A model generated the notes under the pieces. The model searched no databases, was not told where the DNA came from, and was given only the letters and a program-made list of their open reading frames with translations. From Rostratula benghalensis (taxonomy: Eukaryota > Chordata > Aves > Charadriiformes > Rostratulidae), in contig VXAI01000067.1 of NCBI GenBank assembly GCA_013399305.1, positions 558,001 to 622,000 of the forward strand: a stretch of DNA of 64,000 nucleotides, written 5' to 3'. Position 1 is the stretch's first letter, and the number at the start of each line of letters is the position of its first letter. Positions 17,193 to 28,700 of this stretch are shown here, in pieces. The position numbers and the translations under genes were made by a program.

Positions 17193-20100
17193 CTAAACAG
17201 AAAAAACAGGAGAACAATTGTAAGTTTTGCAGCTGTATTAAAGTTGGTCCTTCAAATAAAATTCCTGTCATTCTCCTAACACTCCCTTCTCCAATCCACC
17301 TTGCTTATGACTAAATGTTACATAAACTCTTCCTTTTTAATTCCCTTCCAGTTCATCTTGTCAGAAACAGCCAGTTTGTCATTTACACAGGGAAAATACA
17401 AACTGGATTCTTCTCAGTCTCAATAAAAGTCATCCTTCATGTATACCAGACAAGGTGCCCACTGTGCAATTTATTACCTCCAAGAGAAAATCCCTTTGCT
17501 GAACATACCAAAAGACTAATCCTGCTAGAATGTAACCAGAGACCACCTATATAGCATGAAGTCAGTGAACTTACACCACTTGATACTACATTAAATAGAA
17601 GGAGAAATTATTACATTTAGGACAATCTAGTTTTCATTAAAAAGGCACAGAGACTGAAACAGCAAAGAACTAATTGGAATGCAGCAGATTAACTCACAGA
17701 ATAATGCATGATTCTTATACCACCTGAGCATGATGACAACACTGAGATTTACTAGCAGTTCAGATGCCTAAGTTTTCTGAGCACAGGTAGGAGTAAGCAA
17801 ATGTTTAAAAACATACATGGTTTGGTGTTACTGGAAGTATCCATTTCAGAAAAGAACTGAAGATTCTATTTTAACCAAAACTTTCAGCGTGCACCCAAAA
17901 TAAAAGTTAGATATTTAATTATGTATTCTTAACTTCTATGTCAGAAAGCAAAAATCCTTCTCACTCACTTTTAACTTTGATGTCTTCTCATGGAGCATCA
18001 TCATTTCATTTCTAATATTCACTAACTTGTTGTGATAGTGTTTAGCTTCTGAAAACTTAAAAGAAAAACAAAACACATTAACAGCTAAAGCAGTGACTGT
18101 CAAGTTGGTATGGTTGTTTTATAAAGCTGCACAGCAAAACCAGCAATCAACAACATCACAATTACCAGAGCAGTTTGATAATGGATTAAACAAGTTCCAG
18201 TTTTATATTACATGTATTAATGTAGAAAACTACTATACCTCAACAGGTACACCCAGTCATCTACTGAATTAAGATTCATTAAACAGAAAAAAAAATACTA
18301 CCACTTCATGCACCGTATAGCAGTGTTTCACAGACCCTTGCTAGTCCGGAGAGGTGCACGGAGCTCATGCTGGAGTCTCAGAAAAATGTCATACATGTAC
18401 TTCAGCTACTGGTTTCAAACAACTAGACTTACTACCACTGGCTGACTGAGCCTGCTCTTCTTCCCCAGTGCTCTTCCTATTTAAGGGAAATATACTGGTT
18501 CTGCACCCTCGCCAGCAACAATTTGTCTGGAATATCTGAACTGGTCAGTTCTCTTCCTGTAAGTCATTACGAACATGGAAAAATCCCCAAATTGCTACTG
18601 AAGTTTCAGCATGAAAATCTACACTAGTAGATATTTAAGAAAGCATTAATAGTACTTACCAAAACATTGATATCGAGAATGGAGTTACACTCCCTGAATT
18701 TTGAAATTTCTTGTTCTAATGTTTCTAGTAATACTACTTGGTTCTGTCTGAAAAACAAAAAAAATGCATAAACCCAAAGTAAAGGAGCACAGATGCTTTT
18801 CAGTCAGCCCTTTAAATAAATGCTACTTTTGTTCATAACAATATAAATACATGCCTCCCAAGATCAGATTCCTTTTCTGCATTGCTAGGTGATTTCAATT
18901 AAGACACAAGTAAGTGGTTTTAGAAAAATCCCGGCCGAGTACACACAAATTCATCTGGCACCATATAGCATAAGATATCCAGGATGAAATCCAAAAACCC
19001 TGAACAGGCACACTGTAACTTGCAGTGAGAGAACACCCCCAGGTTGAATGAAGGCAAAATCAATTAGCTCTTGACTTTCCACTCAGTTGCCTCTGCGTCA
19101 TGCTACAGGACTAAGTTATTTCTGTACAGAAGTTGCACGAACCCTTGGTGCTTATTAAGGACCTTCCATCCCACACAAATCAGCTAAAGTCTTTCCAGAC
19201 ACAGGCTGTCCTTGGCAGCAGCATAACCACATCATGCATCATGAAACCCAAACCAATGCACCCTGCAAAACCCGAGATGGATCTGTGTAAAGCCCTTTCC
19301 AGTATCTTTGCGTCTACAGTACATAGAGTTGGAAATAAACTGTTCTCAGTTATCAGCAATATGTCAATGTACAAAGAATTCTTATCTGTTTAGCTCCTTA
19401 ATTATATTTTCCAAGTGTATCTTCTGCAACACGGTTTAGAGACTGGACAACAAACAATACACTGCACTACAGGCAGCCCTGAATATGAACTGAATCTCTG
19501 CAGCAACATAAATCCAGCTTTCAGCAGACTTTCCACTACAAAAGTGAACAGTGTTGAAGAAATCTGCATGCCTTCTGCTACAGATGGCTTAGGGGATTTT
19601 AGTGTTCTGGTATTATATGTTCTTGAGTCAAAGCTCTGATAGGCTGCCCTGCAGCTTATACCTCCAAGTACTCCTGCAAATCACTTAACTATTCAGGATG
19701 TTACACTCAGAACACAGAAATGCTCCAATAAGCTCTATTCCAGTTAAGGCTAACTAGAACTTTATACTTAAAAAGTGGCAAACAAAGTATGCATACGTCA
19801 GTATGTGAGAAGTTGGTTTTAGAAATTCGCTTACGTAAGTTCCTGCAGTGCTAGCTTGGATCGCTGAAGATCAGGCAGGTAATGAGAAATCAATCCTTCA
19901 GTTAGCTGCTCCACAGCTTTCTCATCTATTAAAGGCAGATCTTCTACTACTCCTTCATCTGGAGATGCATCACTAGGACCTATGGCAAAGAATAGCAAGG
20001 CTGAATACAACAGGTCAGCATGCACTTCAGGTATCACCTAGAGCAACTATATTTTTCTGTTTAAAAATGAAAAGCATTTCAACACTGGATTAAAATGGAT

Positions 20101-20891
20101 TCTTTGCACCTTATCCACTAAAGCGTGCTTCCTTTTTTCTCCCCCTCTTTATCGCTCCCTTATTCCCAGCCCTGTACCATGAGCTTCCTGGTGAACAGTT
20201 TTATCTGAACACTAACAAAGTAGAAATAAGCAAATAGAGTATTCCAAAGACATCTTATAAAAAAAATAAATTCAAAGTATTTCAGTCTACTGAGGGAAAA
20301 AAGAGGCAGTATCAGCTGTTCTGTCTACGCACCAAGAATACCTCAACATTAACAGCCCCCATTCTTTGCTTTCAAAGTTAGAGAATAAACCTAGGCCTAT
20401 CAAATAAAGGCCTGTCGTTCAGAACATTAAAGACTTCATGAGAACACTACACGCTGAACTTGCAAACTCTTAAGTTTGCGACAGTTAGCTAACAGTTACT
20501 GTGAATTTTGTCAGGGCAAGCTATGATTATTTGTTGTGTACAGAGCTCTTAGAAGACAAAACCATTTAATTTGTAGGCCGCACCGCATATGGGAAAGCGA
20601 CAACCGCCGCACGCATTTCCTTTCCGAGCGAACCCAGCCGCAGGACCCTGCCCGCCCGCCCTCTCTCCCCGGGGACGGGCGGTGGAGCCCAGGCCCTGTC
20701 TTCCCTGGCCACAGCGTGCTCCCCGCGGGTTCTCGGCGCTCTCCAGGGCGAGGGTGGGGCGGCACCAGCCCCCTCCTCGGGCCTCCCTTCATCCGCCTCC
20801 CGCCCGGCCCGGGCGCCCTTCACGTACCCAGCGACCGCCCGGGGCTGACCGCCGCCTCCTCCTTCTCCTCAGGCCGCTCCGCGACGCTCAT
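17073..20891 (-). CDS. BLOC1S6: Pallidin, BLOC-1 complex subunit 6 (complete)
   Basis: Small coiled-coil subunit of BLOC-1, which sorts endosomal cargo to lysosome-related organelles such as melanosomes and platelet dense granules and binds syntaxin-type SNAREs. Coding exons on the minus strand are 20828-20891, 19835-19979, 18660-18747, 17969-18055 and 17073-17192, totalling 504 nt or 167 aa (human about 172). All junctions are GT-AG with matching phases. Recognition rests on SPDEGVVEDLPLIDEKAVEQ, YLPDLQRSK, LLETLEQEISKF and EAKHYHNKLVNIRNEM. Heptad-like helices run from about residue 38 to 160, and the C-terminus is very rich in K, R, E and Q (EELEREQQREKELEREKQ). The start ATG at 20891 lies in the CpG island and opens an acidic, alanine-rich N-terminus that diverges from mammals, as expected for this family. 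It is head-to-head with SLC30A4, with 4.4 kb between start codons. Confidence 0.96.
17969..18055 (-). CDS. BLOC1S6: BLOC1S6 coding exon 4
   Basis: Encodes residues 100-128 (FSEAKHYHNKLVNIRNEM to KTSKLK), 29 codons, phase 0. Acceptor is cttttaag, donor is gtgagt. Confidence 0.95.
18660..18747 (-). CDS. BLOC1S6: BLOC1S6 coding exon 3
   Basis: Completes Thr70, then encodes residues 71-99 (QNQVVLLETLEQEISKFREC to DINVL), a coiled-coil segment. Acceptor is tttttcag, donor is gtaagt. Confidence 0.95.
19835..19979 (-). CDS. BLOC1S6: BLOC1S6 coding exon 2
   Basis: Encodes residues 23-69 with split codons at both ends, from PSDASPDEGVVEDL to LALQEL. Acceptor is gccatag, donor is gtaagc. It contains the start of the first coiled coil and the YLPDLQRSK motif. 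Confidence 0.95.
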
Positions 20892-21180
20892 GGCTGCCGC
20901 TCCCCGCGAGGCCCCTCGGGCAGGGCAGGGTCCGGGCGGGCAGCGGAGCTCTGGCCACCCTCACCGAGCCGGGCGGCGCGGAGCCACCGGCCCCAGGCCC
21001 CGGCCTCTCAGCATAGGGTCCTCCTCGGGGCCCACCGCGCTAGACGGGCCCTGTGCCGGATGCGGAAATGACGTAGGCGGTTAGGGGCCCGGCGGGGAGG
21101 TGTCGGCGGGAGCTGTGGTGCGGCGTCGCGGGGGTAAGCGCTGTCGGGCCGGAGAAGGCAGAGCGCGACTGGGTGAGTTC
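20570..21180 (-). promoter_or_regulatory. BLOC1S6: CpG island, BLOC1S6 promoter and exon 1
   Basis: Dense CpG and high GC surround the BLOC1S6 ATG at 20891, with no TATA box. Initiation is expected in the roughly 200 bp above 20891. Overlapping long open frames in both strands are composition artefacts. Confidence 0.8.
20828..20891 (-). CDS. BLOC1S6: BLOC1S6 coding exon 1
   Basis: Encodes residues 1-21, MSVAERPEEKEEAAVSPGRS plus L, then one base of the Gly22 codon. The donor is gtacgt (phase 1). It lies within the CpG island, and the ATG context gcagccATGa is acceptable. Confidence 0.9.
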
Positions 21181-24100
21181 CACTTCCCAGGGAAAAAGCA
21201 AGTGATGTCAGTGCGGGCTGTGCTGGGGGATGTAACAAACCTGCGTTTTACTCTCCGGAAATCACGCAGGGCATCCACGGCTTCTGATGAGTGCGGAAAT
21301 GCAGTATTTCCATAGCCCCCAACCCTTCCGGAATGAATTCAGTTCGGGGAGGCCCATGCATGCTTCTCAGAAACACACCCAGGCATAAAGCGGACTTTTG
21401 AGATAAGCTGCCGTCCTTAAAATGGACATTTTGGACCACAAGGTTGTTGCAAATTCGTTTATATTTTTGTTCATGTGTATGTTGTGATTATCGCAATTAT
21501 GTTGCTGTTCTGTCATCAGATTAAAAATTTACCTGCACTGTTCTGTCATCAATTAAAAACTTACCTGTTTTTTGTTCTGCTGCTTTAAAAAAGAAGCATC
21601 AAAGGCCTGGTCTGAAGTCAGACTGTGACAACAGGAACTTGCCCATTAACTTAAACAGACTTGAATCAAATTCTTAATCGCAACTGGTGAAGCAATTTTA
21701 CTTCAAGTTTCTTTCATTGGGGAAACTTTTTTGGCAAGTTTCACTGGGAATGACTTCTCAGCTTCCAGATGGAATTTCTCATAAGAACAAGTGAGATAAT
21801 CACTGAAATAGTCTCACTTGAGATGTGGGAGTTTCAAATTTGTGCTCCTGCTTTGCCTGTTCCAGGCCTTCCCACGTCTTACAGAAATAGACTAAGGATT
21901 CGAATATAAAATTGGTATCTGTTTTTCTAGGCAAGTTAAGATTTAACTATTTATCAACCCAAATGCTCAAAAAAAAAAAAAAAGATTGATAGAAAGACTC
22001 TTGTTCCTTTTCCTCTGCAAAATGTTCCATTCCACAATAACTATTTCCCAAGTCCATAACCAGGTTGATTATCCTGTGAAGGTGAGGTTTTATTCTGAGA
22101 GGAAAAGATCTTTGAAAAGGAAGTTAAGTGAACCCTATAATAAGGAACATAAACATTTGGTTAAACTAATAAAAAGCGCAGTTACCTGCTGGTCTAAATA
22201 TTTAATTTCCAACTCAGTGCTAACATTGCCATTGATATGTAAAAATAGGATACCACACCACAAAAAATCCTCCATAAATCATGGAGCCAGACAATGAAAC
22301 ACCTTTAATTAATCGGAGAGAAAATCACACTGAGGACATTTCTGTATAATTAGCTGAATTGCATTTATAGTCCCTACACAGCCACAAAGCTACCCAAAGC
22401 AGGCTGTAAAGAACCCTTCAAGCTGACAGCTCTTCTACCCATCCGCGGGCAGCAACATTCGTGCATCTGTGTTTAATAGCCTCATACACTTCCTTTCTTT
22501 CTCTCCTGTTCCCTTACTGTCCTGTACTTATTTGCTACTCTCAGTCCTACAGCAATTCAACACTTTATATCTCCAGGTGCTGGTCCAAAGTTTACACAAC
22601 TTTCCAGCTTTTTCTTGCTGAGATCTCATGCTCCCAGCAAGACTGCAGGCTCCTAAGCTGGAAATCTGTTAAATTTCAAACTACTGGCAAGACAAATGCA
22701 TGTGTATGTGACACTAACTGCAATTAATCATGCTTTCTTGTCATTTTATATTGTGGCAACTGTGTTCAGCAACTTGTAATGCAACACTGTCCTAGACATA
22801 CTGGATTTTATCGTTGTAACCAATTTAAGCACTGACATAATCCAACCCCCCGGCCCCAATCACAATGGAATAAGTTAGCTTGAATTGTATAGCAAATAGT
22901 AGGTTTTAAACCATCAGTTTTGAAAGTGCTATATGACTACAGGGATGCCAGTATGAAAAGGACATATTTCAGATGAGAAGGTAACTTCTTAAAGACTCTC
23001 TGTCCTTAATTAAGCAAGCTACAAAGAGAGTACAGCCCTGGCCATCATAATAAAGAAATGGAGCGTAACGGGCTGTTACAAAAGACTGTTCAACAGAGGT
23101 TCATCTTGACAACATATGACTTGGTTCTTGACAATACTTCAGAAAAATCAGATCTTAGTTATTCAATAACAGGCAAGCTGGCAAACCTTGGTGCTCTGAT
23201 TTAGGGTGTCAAGTCCTCCCAGCTTAGCACCCTTCCTCAAAGCTGGAAGTTTGTGTCCCTGCAGGAGGGGCAGCACAATGGGGTGTGAGCCTATTCCTCC
23301 GGCCCCCAGTGCAAACCCCAACATTTTAAGACAGAGCTTTACAAGCAGTTGTTTTGTTGGCTTCTGCCTGGCTAATTAATTCACACCTGTGTACCCTCCC
23401 TCACTTGTGCTGATACCAGTGGTGAAACTGGTGAAGCACAGAGTTAAATCATCCAGAGAGGAGAACAAAACCCATGAAGAATGGATGAACTGAAAAGGGG
23501 CTGGGAGCGCTTCCTTTGACAACAAGGCTGGCTCCACGGGTTCCCAGCCTCAGGGCACATCCTGACTCCCACACTGCTCACAGCCCCACAGTTCTCATAT
23601 GGATGTCTATGGAAGTTGTGATCATGGATGCACATACAAATAAATTCCAATCCCCTCCAATGTGTATTTTTTTCATTCTGGCCCATTTCAGGGACCCAAT
23701 GCATCATCTGGCACCAAACAATTGTGCTGGTAACCCTGCTTGGGGATTTATGAGGTGGGTGAAAGGGCTGGCGATGGCACCTCTTCAGCCACTTGAGAGC
23801 CACTTGCTCAAGACAACGGCCCCATTGTAAAGTGGTGAGGGACCTCTGACAAAGCATAATACTGTTTATTTTTGGACATTGTTATGGAGAATAACAGTAA
23901 GCAATCTCCACCCAAGGCCAGTTTACCACACACAGCTCCCCTTCTGCAGGTCCTGTTCCAAGAAGGGGCTGCTTTCACATTTTGTGGTCCAGGATCAGCT
24001 ATCGGCCTGTGACCAGAAGGGGAGTGTCTTTCTCCAAAATCTCACAGTTCCACACAACTCTGCGGTCTTTACCTGGTAACTTCCTTCAGCTAAGTCACAA

Positions 24101-24639
24101 AACAGGATATGTGCTTTCCCTTAGGCAGGCGTGTTTTTCCAGAAATGTTTATGACTTGGGGAACTGATTGACGCAGTAACACAATTTGGCCATGGGTACA
24201 AACTGTCCCTGAACATGTGTAAGCTGGAAATCAGAAGTAATTTCTAGTAGTCAGACCAGCAGGGAGGGAGAATAACTTCTCAACAGAATCAATAATGGCA
24301 AAAATCTAATTATTTTTGACTTAGAGTGTGGTTATGGAAGGAATTATAGGACAGCAGGGCCTCTGAGGTTTGTTTCTGCCTACATCCTTTAAGGAATGTT
24401 CAGAAAGGCACATGTGACTTTCCACAACGTGACTGGGCCCTAAGGGCAGTTACAGAAAAGCTGTGAGGAGCTGTGCCTTTGGCTGGGGGGGGCGGAAGGA
24501 GGAGGAGGGAAAGCGAAGCCACACAATGCAAATTTGTGACTTTTAAAATTTGCAGCCAGAGCACAGAACTGTGCAGTTGAGGCTCCCAGTGTGCATGAAA
24601 ACAACTTTCATCCACTGAACACAAGCACACGTAGGGATG
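21181..24639. other. Intergenic sequence between divergent BLOC1S6 and SLC30A4
   Basis: No gene is recognised. A minus-strand open frame at 23444-23857 (137 codons) has no recognisable domain and no exon context. The interval between the two CpG islands could hold shared enhancers, but nothing specific is visible beyond the 33-bp duplication. Confidence 0.5.
21506..21567. repeat. 33-bp tandem duplication, two copies
   Basis: The unit beginning tgttctgtcatca occurs at 21506-21538 and again at 21539-21567, the second shortened by a small deletion. Each copy ends in acctg, which on the minus strand reads caggtaa, a splice-donor-like sequence. Confidence 0.85.
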
Positions 24640-24979
24640 GGGACAGCCAGTCGGGCTACCACGGGGGAAGTGCAGGTGCCGCAAGGCCCCGCAATGTCGC
24701 CCCCCCGTCTTCGCCGCTCTCCGCGGCCGCGCACGGCCCCGCGTAAGGGGCCGCCAGCCGGCGGGAGCGGGTCTCGAACCTGCGTCCCGCGGGTGCGGAC
24801 GGCGCAGGCGCACTGCCGCGGCTGTCGGCGGGCGCACGGGGAATATCGGCTCCCGCGCGCCGGCCCGGCCCCTCCTGCGCCCGCTGCCGCCGCCCTGCGC
24901 GCGCCTGGCCCGAGGGCTTCGGCTGAGGCGCGCTTCTCCTTCGCGGCGCTGGCCGGAGCGCAGCGCTGAGGGAGGTGAC

Positions 24980-25139
24980 NNNNNNNNNNNNNNNNNNNNN
25001 NNNNNNNNNNNNNNNNNNNNNNNNNNNNNNNNNNNNNNNNNNNNNNNNNNNNNNNNNNNNNNNNNNNNNNNNNNNNNNNNNNNNNNNNNNNNNNNNNNNN
25101 NNNNNNNNNNNNNNNNNNNNNNNNNNNNNNNNNNNNNNN
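24980..25139. other. Assembly gap (160 N)
   Basis: Undetermined bases inside the SLC30A4 CpG island, probably sequencing drop-out in very GC-rich DNA. Any transcription start or 5' UTR sequence here is unseen. Confidence 0.99.
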
Positions 25140-25269
25140 GGGTGACAGCGCCCGCGGCGCTTCGCAGCTCGGTGCCGGGAGGCGGCGGTGTGGCTCGGCA
25201 GTGCCGGGCGCTCGGCGGCGCAGCTCCGCGCCGTGGTGCGGGCCGGCCTGCGCAGGGCCCGGCGGTGCG

Positions 25270-25289
25270 ATGTAGGGGACATGCCCTGA
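25270..25289 (+). promoter_or_regulatory. Two minimal upstream ORFs in the SLC30A4 leader
   Basis: ATG-TAG at 25270-25275 is a start-stop element, and ATG-CCC-TGA at 25281-25289 encodes a two-residue peptide. Both lie 58-77 nt before the main ATG at 25347 and would act only if transcription starts upstream of them. Confidence 0.6.
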
Positions 25290-25346
25290 CGGGACGGCGA
25301 GCCGCGCCAACCGAGCCGCCCGCCGCCACCGGCCGCCGCCGCCGCT

Positions 25347-25728
25347 ATGGCTGGGCCCGGCCTCTGGACGAGCATCAAGTCGTTGCTGCGGAGGAGCGAG
25401 GACCCCCTGTTTCTGAACGACTCCAGTGCCTTTGACTTCTCGGACGAGGCGGGGGACGACGACTACCCCCGGTTTAACAAGCTGCGAGTGGTGGTGTCCG
25501 AGGACACCTCGGAGGCGGCCGCGGAGAGGCCGGTGAACGGGGCGCCCCCGGGCCTGCCCTCCGACGACGAGTCCCTGCTGGAGCGGGACGCGGACCCCCG
25601 AGGTGGCCGGGGCGACCCCTGCAGCGGTTGCAGCCGCCGGCGGGAGCGCTGCAAGCAGAGGACGGTGAAGAAGCGGCTGACGCTGGCCGCCCTCCTCTAC
25701 CTCCTCTTCATGACCGGGGAGCTCATCG
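25347..25728 (+). CDS. SLC30A4: SLC30A4 coding exon 1
   Basis: Encodes residues 1-127 plus one base of Gly128. It holds the cytosolic N-terminus ([18 protein letters not shown], dileucine D73-L78, cysteines 92, 95 and 102) and most of span 1 ([17 protein letters not shown]). Donor is gtgagt. Confidence 0.95.
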
Positions 25729-28700
25729 GTGAGTCGGGGTATTTGGGGTTTTTTTGCCGGCCTCGCAGCCTCCTACGCTGCTCCGGTTTTGGCTTTAATC
25801 ATTTAAGCAAGAGAAACCGTCAGTCATTTAGAGAGATCAGAGTCATTAGCCCCAAATTCAGAGGGTGGGAAGGAGGAAAGTCCACCGGTATTCTCCAAGA
25901 AAAGAGGAATTTGCAACTTTCCATACCCAGTCTCATCGGTCCCCTTAAATGCCATAAAATACCTTTTTTTTTTTTTTACATCTAATTTCTTCTGTAAGTT
26001 TATTTTACAAGTTTGTAAGGTGTTTTTAGCAAAGGAGAAATGTCATTTTATTATAGGTGTAAGCAAAAGAAGATGAAGAGTTTCATCCTCAGTATTTTTC
26101 ATTACTGCTGTAAAATCTTGCTGTGTTTGCAACAAGAGAAGAAGTAGTAAATCCAGTTTCTAAGTGTGACATTTACCATGATGACAAAGCTCTGATATTG
26201 GCAGGTGTTTTTCCTTATTCACACTGTGTTATTTACAACTGAGAAGACAAATCATGAGTTACTGATAACAATCCAGTGAAGAAGCCACTCTTCTTGAAAA
26301 GTTCCTGATGTCCTGCTGTGCCCTGGATTAGCATATGCTCCATCCAGGCATGAATCTTAAAATCAGAATCAATTAAAATACTTATTTTAACACTTCCCTT
26401 TACAACACATGAGAACACCAAGTAGCTCGACTAAATTCTTTGTGGTTTTTGTTTGTTTATACTTAGCAGAAGTGTGGTGGGTTTTTACCTGGAAATTTGT
26501 TCCTATGTGTCTGATTGTTGTTAAAAGAATGAACCTGGTTCTCAAGTTCAGCTTTTGTTGCTTGCTCCCAAGCACATTCTGGCTGGTCAGGTTGAAGAGC
26601 ACCTGTGTGTTATACAGCAGTCTGTACAAAATCACTGTGCTTTATTTAATAGGCTATAGAAACATAGGCTTGACATAAAATTAACTTTGAATGACCCTAG
26701 GATGCATAGATGGGCTATTAGATGTTATGCCTTTGTCGTTACCTAATCATTTGTGCAAAGGATAGTATTTATCTTTTTATCTCTGTTCATTTATCGATAT
26801 CAGTGTCCTGTCAGCATCTATCTCTTGGATACGTCTACACCATCCAGTGCAAGTGTCCGCTTGGTGAGACTCAGCCTCTTGAAGGATGTTCAAACCCTCT
26901 CATCCACTTTCTCCTGGTTTGTAGTAGTGAGGAGCATTACCCAGGGCCAAGATATTGATGTGTATGTTGAGCCAGGTCTCTCTAGCAACTATAACAATTA
27001 ATTGCTTTTAAATTGCTTTAACATACAAGTCTATATCAGAGCTAATCAGATTAATTATTTGCCATAATTCACTAGAAGGAAAAAAAAAAGTCACTAAAAC
27101 TTTCTGGAAGTGAAGAACAGAGGTGCCTCAGGTATAGTAACATGGGACCTACATCATCCTCACCTGTGCAAATTTGATCAGTAATGACTGAAGATGTGAC
27201 ATTTGCTCACACAAAGTGAGCTTGTGCTCTTGGATCACTTGTCCTAGGATGGTAGTGAGTTGTATCTTTAGGACAGAAACTTCTACGACATGAATAGGGA
27301 GCAAAATTATTGCTTGAGTATAAATAATACAGTTTATTCCACGTATATAGGAAAAAGAAAGCCCTGGGCAAAACAGCCTGTTTTTCAGAGATGGGAATAC
27401 TGACAACATCTGTACCACTTTTATTTGAGGCCTTATTTCAGGAACGTGGGTTAATGGAAAAAGGTGGGTTTCAGCACCTCTCTGTGTGTGGTTAGTCATT
27501 AACAGCACTGCCACAGCACATCAGCTCATCACGAATAAGGCATTTTGCATCAGACCTGTTGTGAGGATCTGGTTCAATGCCTCCATTTGCTCCCTGGCTC
27601 CATTTTTTTCCCCTGGTTGAGATTTTGGTTCAGTATGTTTCCGAATTCAAGTACATTTGATAAACCACACAGTGTTGTATCTCAGATGTAGACAACCTTT
27701 AACATCAGAGTGATTTTGTTTGTATTTCTATCAGAGTTTTGTTATTTGTTTAGTTCATCTGAAGGGCACCTCACTGAATAATACTTCAATGCTGTTGGCA
27801 GCTTGATACTGAAGACCATGAGGAGTTTATCTTTTGGGGGCTTTGGATCTCATTCACACTGTTTTCGACCTCTCCATAGCTAGTGCAGGGAGAGCTCTAG
27901 AACAAAAAGGTGCTGAGAGTAAAAATACTCTCTCATCACTGTCACATTATCTGTTGTTTCTCTGCAAGCTTAGCTCTGGGTGGTGGATTTGGATTTGTCT
28001 GTACCACGCGTTTGTGCTGTACTCTGGGCTTGTCTTCTTGTTCATATTTGCTGTTACCAGCCCGCTTGTGGTATTTGGGCACTGGGGCAGACAGGACTAA
28101 GGGCTGGATCCATAAAATAGGCATCTGGCTTCCACAGACACGAGAGGACTTGGGTACCTCTGTACTTGTGTGGATCTCGACCTGAATAATTTCTCATAGG
28201 GCAGGCAATCGGCAGCAGAACGAGTAATGGAAGATGCAGCCCTTAAGTCCTGGGTCAGTACCCTCCCTGTTGAAATTATTTCACTCAGTCCCTGTAATTG
28301 TGTTTCAACTGATTGGTTTCAAATTTTGGAACTTCTTGAATTGATCTCAAGCTCAAGTATTTGGGAAATGGTTTGATCACACAGAACATTCTAACTGACT
28401 TCTTTCTATGATCTTTGGCAGTTTGAAGTTGCTGAGAAAAAGGGAGAAGACACTATCAGACAATTAATTTGTTCTTTTTGCTCTCTGTTACCCCTGTCAA
28501 GATGAATGAAATCTTGTTCAGCAGCCTTTTTGTGAAATCTTGATTGGCATATTTTTTTCCAAAATACGACCCCGATCACTACCCCAGCCCACCTCAGTGT
28601 TTAATTTGATGAACAGTCATTGTAAGTCAGATAACAACTTACGCTTTGTGGGAACCATTATCCATCAAGAAATGAAAACCATATTGCAAGTCCTAGTTAG

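Larger units (their letters stand above)
17193..20827 (-). other. BLOC1S6 introns
   Basis: Introns span 17193-17968, 18056-18659, 18748-19834 and 19980-20827. The last runs into the CpG island. No nested gene or transposon is recognised; the open frames around 19133-19639 are within intron 2 and show no similarity I recognise. Confidence 0.65.
24640..25740 (+). promoter_or_regulatory. SLC30A4: CpG island, SLC30A4 promoter, 5' UTR and exon 1
   Basis: Very GC-rich, CpG-dense sequence that continues into the first coding exon and is interrupted by the N gap 24980-25139. No TATA box is seen. Three sequences matching the metal-response core TGCRCNC occur at 24830-24836 (minus), 24876-24882 and 24896-24902. 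The leader includes two upstream ATGs at 25270 and 25281, each closed almost at once. Confidence 0.8.

Noticed and set aside
20536..21084. Long plus-strand open frames antisense to BLOC1S6 exon 1
   Set aside because: CpG-island composition artefact; the true coding strand is minus, with conserved protein and splice sites.
23444..23857. 137-codon minus-strand open frame between the two divergent promoters
   Set aside because: No domain or family resemblance, overlapped by a plus-strand frame of 104 codons, and no splice or promoter context.
24400..25329. 309-codon minus-strand open frame upstream of SLC30A4
   Set aside because: It runs through 160 N and a CpG island, and its composition is that of GC-rich noncoding DNA. 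The reading frame across the gap is meaningless.
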